A stretch of 46,939 nucleotides of DNA from Methanoregula sp. (GCA_003141335.1 PLLR01000026.1:21695-68633); one strand, 5' to 3'. Shown: positions 1 through 8,349, counted from the stretch's first letter. Translations and numbers: made by a program. The notes: generated by a model not told the origin, from the letters alone.

Positions 1-818
1 TTCTGATTGGATTCAAGGATCGCTTTCGGATTTGCTCCGATCATAATGCCATACGATGTATCCCCGATCCCGTCACCATTTTTATCCTTTCCACGGTAAT
101 CACTCCAATAATTACCCATGTAACTCTGTTTATTAAGGCCAAGGTAGGTATACGTAAATGGATCAGGAGAAGACCAGACCGAAATCGCGCTCTTGGAGAT
201 TACGTTCTTGGGGTTGTCAAAATTGTTCCGGTAAATCAAGTTTGAGAGGGAATACTTGTCAAGCTCGATCCCGATTGAATTTTTTGATACTATATTTTCT
301 TCAATCAGGTTATTGTTTGAGGCTTCAAGTGCAATTCCGAACTGGCTGCTGTTAGTAATGGTGTTACCATAAATGGTATTCTTCATCGCTGACACGAGAA
401 AAATTCCTTCGGTATTGTTCAGGAAAGTATTGCGTCTGATGGTGTTCATACTGGTCTTGACGCGGATGCCATTGAGTAACTCAATGTTCTGGATGGTAAA
501 TCCTTCAACTCTGCAGCCATCGGCAAGAATTTCAATCGCGTTCCCTTTTTTTACCGGATCTATTATTGGGGCCCCACCTCCGCTGTCAACCCCGATAAGA
601 TCTATCTTTTTATCGAGCAGGAGATTTTCCCCATAGGTGCCACTTTTCACAAGAATGGTATCCCCTGGAAAAGCCCGGTTAATCGCCGCCTGAATGCTGG
701 TAAATTCGGCACCTGTGGGGGCAACGGTGTATTCAGTGGCATCTGCTGCAGGTATACTTGTAATTGAAATGAGAGTAATGATAACAAGGTAGCAGAAAAG
801 GCGGTGTATCGGAATCAT
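1..818 (-). CDS. NosD-like secreted right-handed beta-helix protein (partial, C-terminus beyond left edge)
   Basis: Read from an ATG at 818, this frame stays open to the window edge, so only the first ~272 residues are visible. An N-terminal hydrophobic stretch ending near an Ala-Ala-Asp-Ala site looks like a Sec signal peptide. It is followed by the typical beta-helix opening (TEYTVAPTGAEFTSIQAAI) and then by many short Asn-rich turns such as N-x-I-x-x-N, as in the periplasmic copper-binding NosD and PbH1 repeat family. Toward the edge a GNYWSDY motif and a Gly-Asp-Gly-like DKNGDGIGD stretch (possible calcium loop) appear, both common in methanogen surface proteins of this type. It is probably exported; no substrate can be deduced. 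Confidence 0.8.
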   Translation of the reverse strand, partial: MIPIHRLFCYLVIITLISITSIPAADATEYTVAPTGAEFTSIQAAINRAFPGDTILVKSGTYGENLLLDKKIDLIGVDSGGGAPIIDPVKKGNAIEILADGCRVEGFTIQNIELLNGIRVKTSMNTIRRNTFLNNTEGIFLVSAMKNTIYGNTITNSSQFGIALEASNNNLIEENIVSKNSIGIELDKYSLSNLIYRNNFDNPKNVISKSAISVWSSPDPFTYTYLGLNKQSYMGNYWSDYRGKDKNGDGIGDTSYGIMIGANPKAILESNQ

Positions 819-918
819 AAGCAGTGAATTTTTTTTCTTGTTGTTTTTTTGTCTTGTTGAATTGAAGTTTTGGTTATTTTTTTCTTCCCTTAAGTGCAGA
901 GAATAGTCTATGCATGTG

Positions 919-1704
919 TTAGTTACCCTGCGGGATGATCATGAGAAGTTTAACACCAAATACTCCTTTTGAGAGCTCAATGAGATCTCCATCATGGATG
1001 GAAATACGTGTATTTTTTTCAAGTCGCTTGTTGTTGAGCCTGGTACCTCCCGTGCTCCCACAGTCTTCGATATGCCAACCCTTATTATTACGAAGAAACT
1101 TGCCATGGGGTTTTGACACCCGGGTCACCGCCGTATAGCCATCAGAAAAGATGATATCATCGTCAGGAGAAAACGCAGCCAGGTTCTCTGGATCGATCCT
1201 GCCAATACGGATTTGATCATGTTTCAGCATGAACACTTTCCCATCGTCAGGACCGCCAAGCACGATGGCTGTGGGAATATTTCCCAGAACCTCTTTGGAA
1301 AGGGAGTTTTTTACCTTTTCTAGACGGCGGGAAATCTCGCTTTCCATGATCTGCACCCGCGTGTTGGAAAAGATTCCCAGATTCCTTATGATGGCTTCAA
1401 GCCCACCGGGCACAATGGAATATTCCCAGACCGGGTGAATACCCTTGGATGTGGGGGCACCCAGTCCTGCCTCTTTTTTGATCACACCTATACTTAGTAG
1501 CTTGTCAAGATGTTTTTTTGTATTTTCATAGCTGGTCTCGATCTCCTTTGAAATGGCACGGACGTCCTGGGGCTTTTTTTCGAGAAATTTCAATATCCTG
1601 AGCCGCACGCTACTTGAGAGCACATCGAGATACTCTGATAGTTCTTCTAGTGAATCTGAATCTTCATGAACAATAGTTGTCGGACATTTGTCCGCAGGAT
1701 TCAT
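919..1704 (-). CDS. Winged-helix plus FHA-domain regulator
   Basis: The 261-aa protein has an ArsR-like winged helix at about residues 20-100 (LSSSVRLRILKFL, then a helix-turn-helix around SKEIETSYENTKKHLDKL) and a C-terminal FHA domain at about 150-255 (RIGR, then HGKFLRNNKGWHIEDCGSTG and GTRLNN). FHA domains bind phosphothreonine peptides, so a DNA-binding protein controlled by a phosphorylated partner is the simplest reading. A strong GGAGG lies 7 nt before the ATG and an AATATAAA box at 1777-1784 (minus strand) fits a promoter. No kinase is encoded nearby. The combination occurs in methanogens; the regulon is unknown. Confidence 0.85.
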   Translation of the reverse strand: MNPADKCPTTIVHEDSDSLEELSEYLDVLSSSVRLRILKFLEKKPQDVRAISKEIETSYENTKKHLDKLLSIGVIKKEAGLGAPTSKGIHPVWEYSIVPGGLEAIIRNLGIFSNTRVQIMESEISRRLEKVKNSLSKEVLGNIPTAIVLGGPDDGKVFMLKHDQIRIGRIDPENLAAFSPDDDIIFSDGYTAVTRVSKPHGKFLRNNKGWHIEDCGSTGGTRLNNKRLEKNTRISIHDGDLIELSKGVFGVKLLMIIPQGN

Positions 1705-2082
1705 TGCACTCCTCCAAGGTTACATCTAATTTGTTTTCCATAACCCTATGGTAAATAGATTATAACGCCGTGACGGTTTATATTCTCTCCCTGTAGTGTC
1801 AATCCTTTTTGTTCGTAGAAATAACTCATAGGTTCAATACTTCAACCATTATGATTTTGGGTATTTATCAGGACTTACCTTTAAAGTAGATACTTAGGTG
1901 ATACACGAAATGTATTCGGGGTGTCGCCGACAATGCACATTGAACCAGATCAAAAGCCCATACTTCAAGACAACAAAGGAACGTTCAAAACAAAATCTCA
2001 CTCCAGAGTCAGAGGGATCCTCATCCCCTCTGTAATCATACATTAAAAGCAACAAATAATTTTTTTTTAAAAAGAGAAAGGT
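1705..2082 (-). promoter_or_regulatory. Intergenic region with FHA-regulator promoter
   Basis: The 378-nt gap holds no credible gene. On the minus strand AATATAAA at 1777-1784 can serve as TATA box for the regulator starting at 1704, giving a leader of about 50 nt. An imperfect hairpin at 2010-2032 (CAGAGGGAT against ATCCCCTCTG, one bulged C) and a run of A/T at 2058-2075 lie just past the stop of the upstream secreted-protein gene and may end its transcript. Confidence 0.5.
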
Positions 2083-3042
2083 TTAGTTCTTTTTCATCCT
2101 GTAAAGAACACCATACACACCAACAATACCAAGTGCCGCGATCGCAAGGATACCTGCAGAAGGTGATGGAGGTGTATCGGTGGGGTAGGGTGTTGGCATA
2201 ATAATGGTTTGTTTTGGGGTTGGTATTTTAGTCGGGGTTGTCGTGACTGTTGTTCCTTGGGTAACTTCTGTTGGCATGGTTGTTACTGCAGCAGGAGTGG
2301 TGAGCCGGACATTGTCGATATATCCCAATGCGTAAATATTCATCATGCCATAGTCACCCTTGGAGCCCACATATATCCTGTTCATTCCGTTCAGGTTCTC
2401 GGCAGTATTCAGGTAATAACTCCAGATCTCCTTTCCGGTTATCTTTTCACTGACCGTCATACTGAGGATCTTGCGATCATCCTCGTATTTTACCGTAACA
2501 TGGTAGGTTTTGTTTAATTCGTACTTTACCGTCGGTCCGTTATAAGCAGTTGGTCCCATTTCCACTGCCGCATGCTGGCTGTTCACTTCCATCAGCTTAC
2601 TGCCGGGAGTCACCAGGTGAAGCCACATGATCTGCCCATATTTATCATTGGTAAACATTGAGAGGACATTAGGACTCTTGGATGGATCCATCTCACTTCC
2701 GGATAAACCGAACCTGAACGTCGCCCCCTCATCTACTTTGGTGAGGATGAGATCATAATCAAAGGTAAACGAACCTCTCTCATAATCGACAACCGTGTAT
2801 GCGTAACCGCCAGTACTCGGTTCAATAGAGAAGTGGTACATACCCTGGTTCGGATCCCAGTAATTGGTTGAAGGATTGTTTGTTGTCCAGCGGGGATCTG
2901 AACTGAACGAAGTCTGGTAAATTACGTTGACGGAATTATCATCGGAAAGAGCCTGCAGGGATGGGATTAATGCCAGCAGGCTTACAGCAATGATAAGGCA
3001 CATAACATATTTTCGTATCTTCATAGTGTTTCGTATCTTCAT
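2083..3042 (-). CDS. Secreted protein with C-terminal membrane anchor
   Basis: The start is set at ATG 3042, which follows a GGAGAG site by 6 nt; an upstream extension to 3189 is open but has no signal peptide. The 319-aa product begins with KIR-rich basic residues and a hydrophobic signal peptide (VMCLIIAVSLLALIPSLQA). A ~200-aa extracellular part follows, which looks like a concanavalin-like beta-sandwich (YVGSKGDYGMMNIYALGYIDNVRL at its end, as in laminin-G-like sheets). A Thr/Pro-rich linker then leads to a final transmembrane helix and a short basic tail (RMKKN). This layout is typical of methanogen S-layer-attached proteins. Function unknown. The first codons are a duplication (MKIRNTMKIRKY). 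Confidence 0.8.
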   Translation of the reverse strand: MKIRNTMKIRKYVMCLIIAVSLLALIPSLQALSDDNSVNVIYQTSFSSDPRWTTNNPSTNYWDPNQGMYHFSIEPSTGGYAYTVVDYERGSFTFDYDLILTKVDEGATFRFGLSGSEMDPSKSPNVLSMFTNDKYGQIMWLHLVTPGSKLMEVNSQHAAVEMGPTAYNGPTVKYELNKTYHVTVKYEDDRKILSMTVSEKITGKEIWSYYLNTAENLNGMNRIYVGSKGDYGMMNIYALGYIDNVRLTTPAAVTTMPTEVTQGTTVTTTPTKIPTPKQTIIMPTPYPTDTPPSPSAGILAIAALGIVGVYGVLYRMKKN

Positions 3043-3452
3043 AGGGAACTCTCCGGTTTGATCTTTTGTTATCCTGGTATAAGTCCAACCTGATTTTTCA
3101 AAATCCCGCTGTCCAGCGGAACATTCATAATTACTCTGAGGTTGATTAGAATGCCGATATAAATATAGTATACATATGCTGTCCAGCATTGCTTAAAAAT
3201 ATCGAACGTCCCTGGGAAAACCGGATTGTGTATCCAGAAACGGATAATGTTTCTGCGGCTGTTCTCCAAAGTCCGTGAGGGAAAAATCTGGAATCGGGAA
3301 AACTCTTCAGGGTTCTTTAAAAGTTTTTATACTTCCCAATCTCCAGAACCAGCCATAATGTAAATTAATTTTTTAGCTTGTCTGAAACGATTGCGTAAAC
3401 ACTATATTTATCTTTAAAATCACGCAATATTAGAGCGCAGAAAAGTGAGGAC
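3043..3452. promoter_or_regulatory. Intergenic promoter region with paired GCTGTCCAGC palindromes
   Basis: No gene is seen in this 410-nt gap. A minus-strand TATA-like stretch (ATATTTATAT, about 3158-3170) could drive the secreted protein. It lies between two identical copies of the palindrome GCTG-TC-CAGC at 3108-3117 and 3178-3187. On the plus strand ACTATATTTA at 3401-3410 is a good TATA box for the tRNA-Gly transcript. A second box, TTTTTATAC at 3323-3331, is followed by T-rich sequence near 3367. Confidence 0.45.
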
Positions 3453-3523
3453 GCGATAATAGTCTAGCGGTAGGACAGGAGCTTCCCAAGCTTCTAACCC
3501 GGGTTCGATCCCCGGTTATCGCA
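3453..3523 (+). tRNA. tRNA-Gly (anticodon CCC)
   Basis: The cloverleaf folds fully. The acceptor stem GCGATAA pairs with TTATCGC (3516-3522) with discriminator A at 3523. The D arm holds AGCGGTAGGA, the anticodon arm GGAGC-TTCCCAA-GCTTC gives anticodon CCC, and the T arm reads CGGGTTCGATCCCCG. No intron and no encoded CCA. A TATA box lies about 45 nt upstream. Confidence 0.95.
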
Positions 3524-3531
3524 TTGGTTAT

Positions 3532-4215
3532 ATGATGATGGAACCCGAACGCTGTGCAATACGGATCATCGCGGAGAACCGCAAGGGTGTCTTGCGGGAC
3601 ATCGCAACTATAGTTGCTGAGCACGAAGCAAATATCGTGATGATCAACCAGGAAGTGTTCGATTCCGGACCCTATACAGGAATGGCGGAACTCTATTTTG
3701 AATATGATGCTGGTGAGGGGAGCGACCGCGATCGGCTTATTGAGGATTTGAGCAGTATTCCTTCGATCAGGAATGTTAAGGCATACCAGCCGTTCGGCCA
3801 TATCTTCGGGTCACGGGTCATTATCATTGGCGGTGGAGCGCAGGTTGCGCAGGTTGCACTCGGTGCAGTAAATGAAGCGGACCGGCACAATATCCGTGGT
3901 GAGCGGATCTCGGTGGACACCATCCCGCTTGTCGGTGAACGGACACTTGCACTCGCAGTGGATGCCGTTGCACGACTTCCCCGTGCATCCATTCTCGTCC
4001 TCGCCGGATCTATTATGGGTGGCGAGATTTCACGGGCAGTCGACAGGGTTCGCGAAGCGGGGATCCCGGTCATTGCACTAAAGATGGCGGGAACGGTACC
4101 CGAGCATGCTGACCTTGTCGTCACAGATCCCATCCAGGCCGGCGTTTTTGCGGTGATGCACATCAGCAGCAAGGCAGTCTTTGACATAAATCGCGTCCGC
4201 GGACGTGAGTTCTGA
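3532..4215 (+). CDS. ACT-domain / DUF5612 protein
   Basis: This 227-aa protein has an N-terminal ACT domain (residues ~6-80, starting RCAIRIIAENRKGVLRDIA), a ligand-binding fold common in amino-acid-controlled regulators. A C-terminal DUF5612-type region follows with a glycine-rich IIIGGGAQVAQVALGA stretch. Family members occur almost only in methanogenic archaea and their role is not established. The gene starts only 8 nt after the tRNA-Gly gene, so no independent promoter or ribosome site fits. Three ATG codons in a row (3532, 3535, 3538) leave the exact start open. It overlaps the next gene by one base (TGATG). Confidence 0.85.
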   Translation: MMMEPERCAIRIIAENRKGVLRDIATIVAEHEANIVMINQEVFDSGPYTGMAELYFEYDAGEGSDRDRLIEDLSSIPSIRNVKAYQPFGHIFGSRVIIIGGGAQVAQVALGAVNEADRHNIRGERISVDTIPLVGERTLALAVDAVARLPRASILVLAGSIMGGEISRAVDRVREAGIPVIALKMAGTVPEHADLVVTDPIQAGVFAVMHISSKAVFDINRVRGREF

Positions 4216-4787
4216 TGGATATCATCGATAAAGCCGTTTCTGTGCTGATGCATAACGGGACTATCATCTATCCCACAGAAACAATCTACGGTCTTGGCGC
4301 CGATGCATTTTCTGATGAGGCAATTTTTAAAGTCTACGAGGCAAAGAAGCGCCCTCTCGGGATGCCCATTTCCGTTGCTGTTTCTGATTTTGATATGCTT
4401 GCATTGGTTGGCCGTGTTGAGCCCTTTATGCATGGGTTCATCGAGACATTTCTTCCCGGCCCGGTAACGGTAATTCTTGCCGCACGCAGACTTGTACCGG
4501 ATATCCTTACCGGGGGTACCGGCATGATCGGCATCAGGATGCCAGCACATGATCTTGCATTGCAGATCATCGAACGGTTCGATGCGCCTATCACTGCGAC
4601 AAGTGCCAACCTCCATGGCGGTAAAGACCCGCAGGTACCAGAGGAGTGTACAGTACCACACGAGCTTTTTATTGACGGGGGCAGGCTGCCAGGTACTCCC
4701 AGCACCGTTGTCGACCTTACGAGAAAAATAATCCTCCGCAAAGGCGCACAGGCAGAAGCGGTCGAAGCGTTCTTTGCAAAACTCTGA
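4215..4787 (+). CDS. Threonylcarbamoyl-AMP synthase, Sua5/YrdC family
   Basis: The 190-aa product is a single YrdC/Sua5 domain, close in length to bacterial TsaC. Visible motifs are the N-terminal YPTETIYGLGADAF, the KRPLGMPISV substrate loop, PGPVTVIL and the SANLHGG near residue 130. The family joins threonine, bicarbonate and ATP to threonylcarbamoyl-AMP for the t6A modification at position 37 of ANN-decoding tRNAs. It lacks the C-terminal Sua5 domain of longer archaeal forms. One-base overlap with the gene before suggests translational coupling. Confidence 0.9.
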   Translation: MDIIDKAVSVLMHNGTIIYPTETIYGLGADAFSDEAIFKVYEAKKRPLGMPISVAVSDFDMLALVGRVEPFMHGFIETFLPGPVTVILAARRLVPDILTGGTGMIGIRMPAHDLALQIIERFDAPITATSANLHGGKDPQVPEECTVPHELFIDGGRLPGTPSTVVDLTRKIILRKGAQAEAVEAFFAKL

Positions 4788-4795
4788 GTTTTTTT

Positions 4796-5719
4796 ATGAT
4801 GCCTCTCCGCCTGCGCGATTTTATTGAGGATGCCGATGGCTGGCTCTATGCAGTATCTACCTACGATAATGATGAGAAAGTTGGCTGTGTTCTCAGATAT
4901 GTTCCCGATGAAAGTGGCGAACGCGTAAACCCTTCAGGCGCGCGATACAAGAAATATGATTTTGAAGATGCCTACGCGTTCATCGCAAACAATAAACCAT
5001 ACTATTCAAATCTCGTCCAGCGCATCCCGATCCATGATGTAAAAAAGGTGTTAAAACCTGATGTGGAGATTCCACGTATCGCCCATAATCACTTCCGGGT
5101 GCAAAAACTGCTCGATCTTTTCAGGCTTCCGCCAAGGACCATCGGCTGCACAGGTTCTCTCCTGTGCGGGCTGGAGAACGAGACTTCGGATATCGACATG
5201 GTTGTATACGGCAGGCACTGGTTTACCGCTCAGGCACTGGTCAGGCAGGGAATCCTTAACGGGAAGTTGGAGGGGCTCTCCCCTGATATGTGGCGGAAAG
5301 TATACGAGAAGCGTAAACCGGAGATCTCCTATGACCATTTTGTGCTTCACGAGCTGCGGAAATGGAACCGGGGGCAGATAGAGGGCACCTATTTCGACAT
5401 TCTCTATACACGGTCGTATGATGAACTGAAAAGTGCACCAACAGGAAGAGGAGCCGTAATTGGCAAGATGGATATAGAGGCTAAGGTAACCGATGCGTCC
5501 CTTGCATTTGACAGCCCGGCAGTGTATGAAGTGGAGCACGAATCGGTGAGCCGGGTCCTCTCATTCACCCACACCTATAGCGGACAGGCGGTTGCTGGTG
5601 AGACGATCGAAGCATGCGGGATCTGCGAGCAGCATGGTAGTGAACACTGGCTGGTTGTGGGGACGACACGCGAGGCACGGGGGGAATATATTATTTCAAA
5701 AACGCTTTTGGATCAATAG
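4796..5719 (+). CDS. Nucleotidyltransferase-fold protein (Pol beta superfamily)
   Basis: Of 307 residues, the central part carries the nucleotidyltransferase signature GS (120-121) followed by SDIDMVVYG with the metal-binding Asp pair D132 and D134. The N-terminal ~100 residues (DGWLYAVSTYDNDEKVGCVLRYVP) and the C-terminal part (SFTHTYSGQAVAGE) look like separate small domains and are not recognised. Homologues in methanogens are annotated only as DNA polymerase beta domain proteins. Placement after the t6A enzyme and a tRNA suggests an RNA-related role, but that is inference. Its stop codon directly abuts the stop of the next gene on the other strand. Confidence 0.8.
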   Translation: MMPLRLRDFIEDADGWLYAVSTYDNDEKVGCVLRYVPDESGERVNPSGARYKKYDFEDAYAFIANNKPYYSNLVQRIPIHDVKKVLKPDVEIPRIAHNHFRVQKLLDLFRLPPRTIGCTGSLLCGLENETSDIDMVVYGRHWFTAQALVRQGILNGKLEGLSPDMWRKVYEKRKPEISYDHFVLHELRKWNRGQIEGTYFDILYTRSYDELKSAPTGRGAVIGKMDIEAKVTDASLAFDSPAVYEVEHESVSRVLSFTHTYSGQAVAGETIEACGICEQHGSEHWLVVGTTREARGEYIISKTLLDQ

Positions 5720-6391
5720 CTAGAGCAGGTCAGACAACCGCCGTCCACTACTGCTCTCGCACCGCTCCTTGAATTTACACCGGTTGCAGGGAGCGTTGAA
5801 CGGGTGGAGGGGCATATCTCCTTTGTAGATTGATCGGATTTTGTGCAGGGTGGCAATCACCTGCCTTCGGTCACGGGGCTGGACGGTGTGGAACCGTGAT
5901 ACCCCCTCGGGAATATATTCCACATTTCCTCCAGTCACCTCGTTTCCCGTCATTTCTTCGAGGCAGAACGCAACACATGCAATCCGCAACCGATCTGCCG
6001 CATAAGTACCAAACGGCATGGCACCGGCAGCTCGTATGATGGAATATGTGCCATCATCAGCGATGCGATCCAACATACCAACCATACCTTGTTTATCTGA
6101 AATCACCCGGACATCTGACTGGACTGCTGGTTTCCACTCAGTTTTATTGCAGGAGGTGATACAGATCTCCAGAAATGATCGAAGGTCAGTATCAATCCTG
6201 GGACGAACCGCGAGTACCTCACTCCAGATCATTTCTGAATCGAGAGGATTGCCGAGATGATAGGAGAGCTGTTTGCAGATCACGTACCGGTCGGATTCGG
6301 TAATGGGGTCATTTTGTTCGTAATAAAACCGGACCGGGCATGCGGAAACCCGCACCAGAGTCGAGATCGCGACATGTTCCCTCTGTTCCAT
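5720..6391 (-). CDS. Cas4/Dna2-like Fe-S protein, nuclease site eroded
   Basis: The 223-aa protein matches the Cas4/RecB-nuclease layout. It has an N-terminal Cys in SACPVRFYYE, a central helix RLRIACVAFCLEEMTG equivalent to the QxxxY region, and a C-terminal cysteine triplet CNRCKFKERC that with the first Cys would hold a 4Fe-4S cluster. In active members an Asp is followed by E-x-K. Here GMLDRI retains an Asp but the expected E-x-K position reads IIRAAGA. The nuclease is therefore probably inactive, although the Fe-S fold is kept. No cas gene or CRISPR array is in the window. Start ATG 6391 has a GAGGA site upstream. Confidence 0.75.
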   Translation of the reverse strand: MEQREHVAISTLVRVSACPVRFYYEQNDPITESDRYVICKQLSYHLGNPLDSEMIWSEVLAVRPRIDTDLRSFLEICITSCNKTEWKPAVQSDVRVISDKQGMVGMLDRIADDGTYSIIRAAGAMPFGTYAADRLRIACVAFCLEEMTGNEVTGGNVEYIPEGVSRFHTVQPRDRRQVIATLHKIRSIYKGDMPLHPFNAPCNRCKFKERCESSSGRRLSDLL

Positions 6392-6528
6392 CAGGATGAT
6401 TCCTCATACAAGTGTGGGGAACCGGGCTGATTATACTTATTGAATCGATATCTGCCGCACTGTAGCAAGGTGCACCCGGGAAATCCCTGGCCAACGTATT
6501 TCATACAAGTAATGCAAATCTGATTATC

Positions 6529-6825
6529 ATGACAGGACAGGAAATATCAGTCAATATCCCCCCCACCCTCGATCCGGTATATAGCAACATGATCCAGATC
6601 GCCTATAAGGATGATGAGTTCACGTTTATGTTCCTCCACCAGCTCCCTCAGGTGAACCAGGCACGGGCAAAGGCGATTGTTTCTATCACACCAGCTCACG
6701 CAAAAAACCTGCTTGGGGTGCTGACAAAGACCGTTGCTGACTACGAGTCAAAATTTGGTACCATCTCCGCCCCGAAAGAGACGCAGGGTACCGAGAAGGT
6801 TTCCACGCTGCGTGGGTATTCCTGA
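6529..6825 (+). CDS. DUF3467 family protein
   Basis: A 98-aa protein with the DUF3467 pattern: Y-S-N-M-I-Q-I-A-Y near residue 18, F-T-F-M-F then the conserved A-I-V-S-I-T-P-A-H-A-K-N-L that closes the domain. The family is small, soluble and widespread in bacteria and archaea, with no proven function. The gene stands alone, upstream of a tRNA gene whose TATA box begins right after the stop codon. Confidence 0.85.
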   Translation: MTGQEISVNIPPTLDPVYSNMIQIAYKDDEFTFMFLHQLPQVNQARAKAIVSITPAHAKNLLGVLTKTVADYESKFGTISAPKETQGTEKVSTLRGYS

Positions 6826-6829
6826 AACA

Positions 6830-6840
6830 CATATTTTATT
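6830..6840 (+). promoter_or_regulatory. TATA box for tRNA-Thr
   Basis: CATATTTTATT starts five bases after the DUF3467 stop and sits about 35 nt before the mature tRNA end, the usual spacing for an archaeal tRNA promoter with a short leader. Confidence 0.6.
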
Positions 6841-6870
6841 ACAGCACAGGTCGATATTGTGAGGTATTGC

Positions 6871-6942
6871 GCCGCCGTGGCTTAGCGGCATAGCGGCTGA
6901 TTCGTAATCAGCAGGTCGAGGGTTCAATTCCCTCCGGCGGCT
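6871..6942 (+). tRNA. tRNA-Thr (anticodon CGT)
   Basis: Acceptor stem GCCGCCG pairs with CGGCGGC (6935-6941), discriminator T. The D arm contains AGCGGCATAGC, the anticodon arm GCTGA-TTCGTAA-TCAGC gives CGT, and the T arm is GAGGGTTCAATTCCCTC. No intron and no encoded CCA. Confidence 0.95.
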
Positions 6943-7062
6943 TTAAACGTTCATGTTGTAATCAATTTAACGTTTTTAAAAAAAAAACGGTATACTATCC
7001 CGACACTTTGTTTTCCCGTCGCTTCCCGATCGACTTGAAGGAGATTGACCTGCGGCTACCTG

Positions 7063-7662
7063 TTAGTTCAAACCCATTACCGGAGTTATGGTTGCCGGAA
7101 CAGACCGGGAAATAAATATCTGATTTTTATCCGGCAGATGAATGAGGATAAGGAACCGGGACATCGGAGAGAGCGGTGTTGAAGGATAGACCAGGATCTC
7201 ATATGACTCATAGGGTTCAAGAATATTGTCCTGATCAGCGTATTCGAAAGGCAAAATACCAGTTTTCTTCGTGATGGTCCAGCCGGGTTTTATCATCGGA
7301 CGACGGGAGTTTTGTAAAAGTGTCTCCGACCCGGATGGACTGACAAAAATCACGGTTATCTTATCGATATCGATGCTCATATCGCTCATGAAAAACGCAC
7401 GGTAGGAATTAAGCGACAACCTGAACGTTACTGCACCCATCTTCTGTGATTCAGGGATAGAATTACTGACTTCAGTATCACCGATTTTGCCCAAATCAGC
7501 TGCATATCCGGTAACATATCCGGCATTTACAGAATTATCTGACATTCTGAGGGGTTGGGCAAAATCTAAGCTCCCATCGAAGACCACCCCGACAATAGGT
7601 GCCAAATAGAAGGACAATATGATAGACAGGGCAATAATGAGAGCAGTAATCACTCCATTCAT
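7063..7662 (-). CDS. Archaellin/pilin-like protein with single N-terminal membrane helix
   Basis: The 199-aa protein starts with a hydrophobic segment, G-V-I-T-A-L-I-I-A-L-S-I-I-L, that resembles the mature N-terminus of archaellins and FlaF/FlaG proteins. A beta-rich extracellular part follows, with FVSPSGSETLLQ and the ILEPYESYEILV phrase common in archaeal flagellin and pilin heads. The basic prepilin leader that a class III signal peptidase would cut is missing from this start. The upstream in-frame sequence is open but shows no better start. It stands alone without other archaellum genes, so a structural filament role is uncertain. Confidence 0.55.
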   Translation of the reverse strand: MNGVITALIIALSIILSFYLAPIVGVVFDGSLDFAQPLRMSDNSVNAGYVTGYAADLGKIGDTEVSNSIPESQKMGAVTFRLSLNSYRAFFMSDMSIDIDKITVIFVSPSGSETLLQNSRRPMIKPGWTITKKTGILPFEYADQDNILEPYESYEILVYPSTPLSPMSRFLILIHLPDKNQIFISRSVPATITPVMGLN

Positions 7663-7809
7663 TGATCCGTCACCGGCAAGAAACGCACAATCATTCGCAT
7701 TTTTAATTTCTGGTCGTGAAGATAAAAAGAGTTCCCTCTTTTGATTCCAGGGATATAAACCCGATCTTTATGATTATTATACCATTCAGGACCATCTCTT
7801 ACCTACTGA

Positions 7810-8349
7810 ATGAATAATTTTTTTTGGCATAAGGGAATGGCAGGAATTTTAAAAATCGCACTCATCCTGGTAACGGGAGTCCTGGTAATACCACTCGTTA
7901 TTGGTTTTTACCACAATATTACCCTGACAGAGATTCTCGGACTGGTCGCATCAATCCTCATTCTCCAGCCTTTTGCGGTGGTTGTCGGACTCGGGCTGGG
8001 CATCAATCCCTTTCCAATGATGCTCATCATGTGCTCGATCGGACTTTCAGTTATTTTTGTGTTGTTTGGAACCTGCGACATGTTTGCAAACCGGTCAGAA
8101 TGGCTTTGCCAGCATCTTGAAAAAATCGAAGCGATCACACAAAAATCCGAACTGTTCGGAAAATATGGAATCGTTACACTAATCCCTTTCATCTGGGTAC
8201 CCGGAGTCGGGCTTTATGGATGCGTGCTGATTGCATGGCTGTTCAAATGGCGGGGAGCACTGGCAGTCACAATACTATTTGCAGCATGGGTTCTTGCGAC
8301 ACTTATTGTCCTGCTGACATCAATCGGGATTTTGGCAGTTATTCAATAA
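7810..8349 (+). CDS. Small multidrug-export-like membrane protein (PF06695 type)
   Basis: A 179-aa protein with about five hydrophobic segments and a basic cytoplasmic-looking loop in the middle (LEKIEAITQKSELFGKYG). The loop and the following GIVTLIPFIWVPGVGLYG motif match the putative small multidrug export family, whose transport role rests on annotation and not on experiment. GATATAAAC at 7749-7757 may be its promoter; no clear ribosome site precedes the ATG, so leaderless translation is possible. Confidence 0.7.
   Translation: MNNFFWHKGMAGILKIALILVTGVLVIPLVIGFYHNITLTEILGLVASILILQPFAVVVGLGLGINPFPMMLIMCSIGLSVIFVLFGTCDMFANRSEWLCQHLEKIEAITQKSELFGKYGIVTLIPFIWVPGVGLYGCVLIAWLFKWRGALAVTILFAAWVLATLIVLLTSIGILAVIQ

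Noticed and set aside
5720-6391. CRISPR-Cas locus
   Set aside because: The Cas4-like gene stands alone; no repeat-spacer array or other cas gene is visible.
7659-7700. 13-codon upstream frame overlapping the start of the archaellin-like gene
   Set aside because: Too short to judge; no ribosome site; likely chance.
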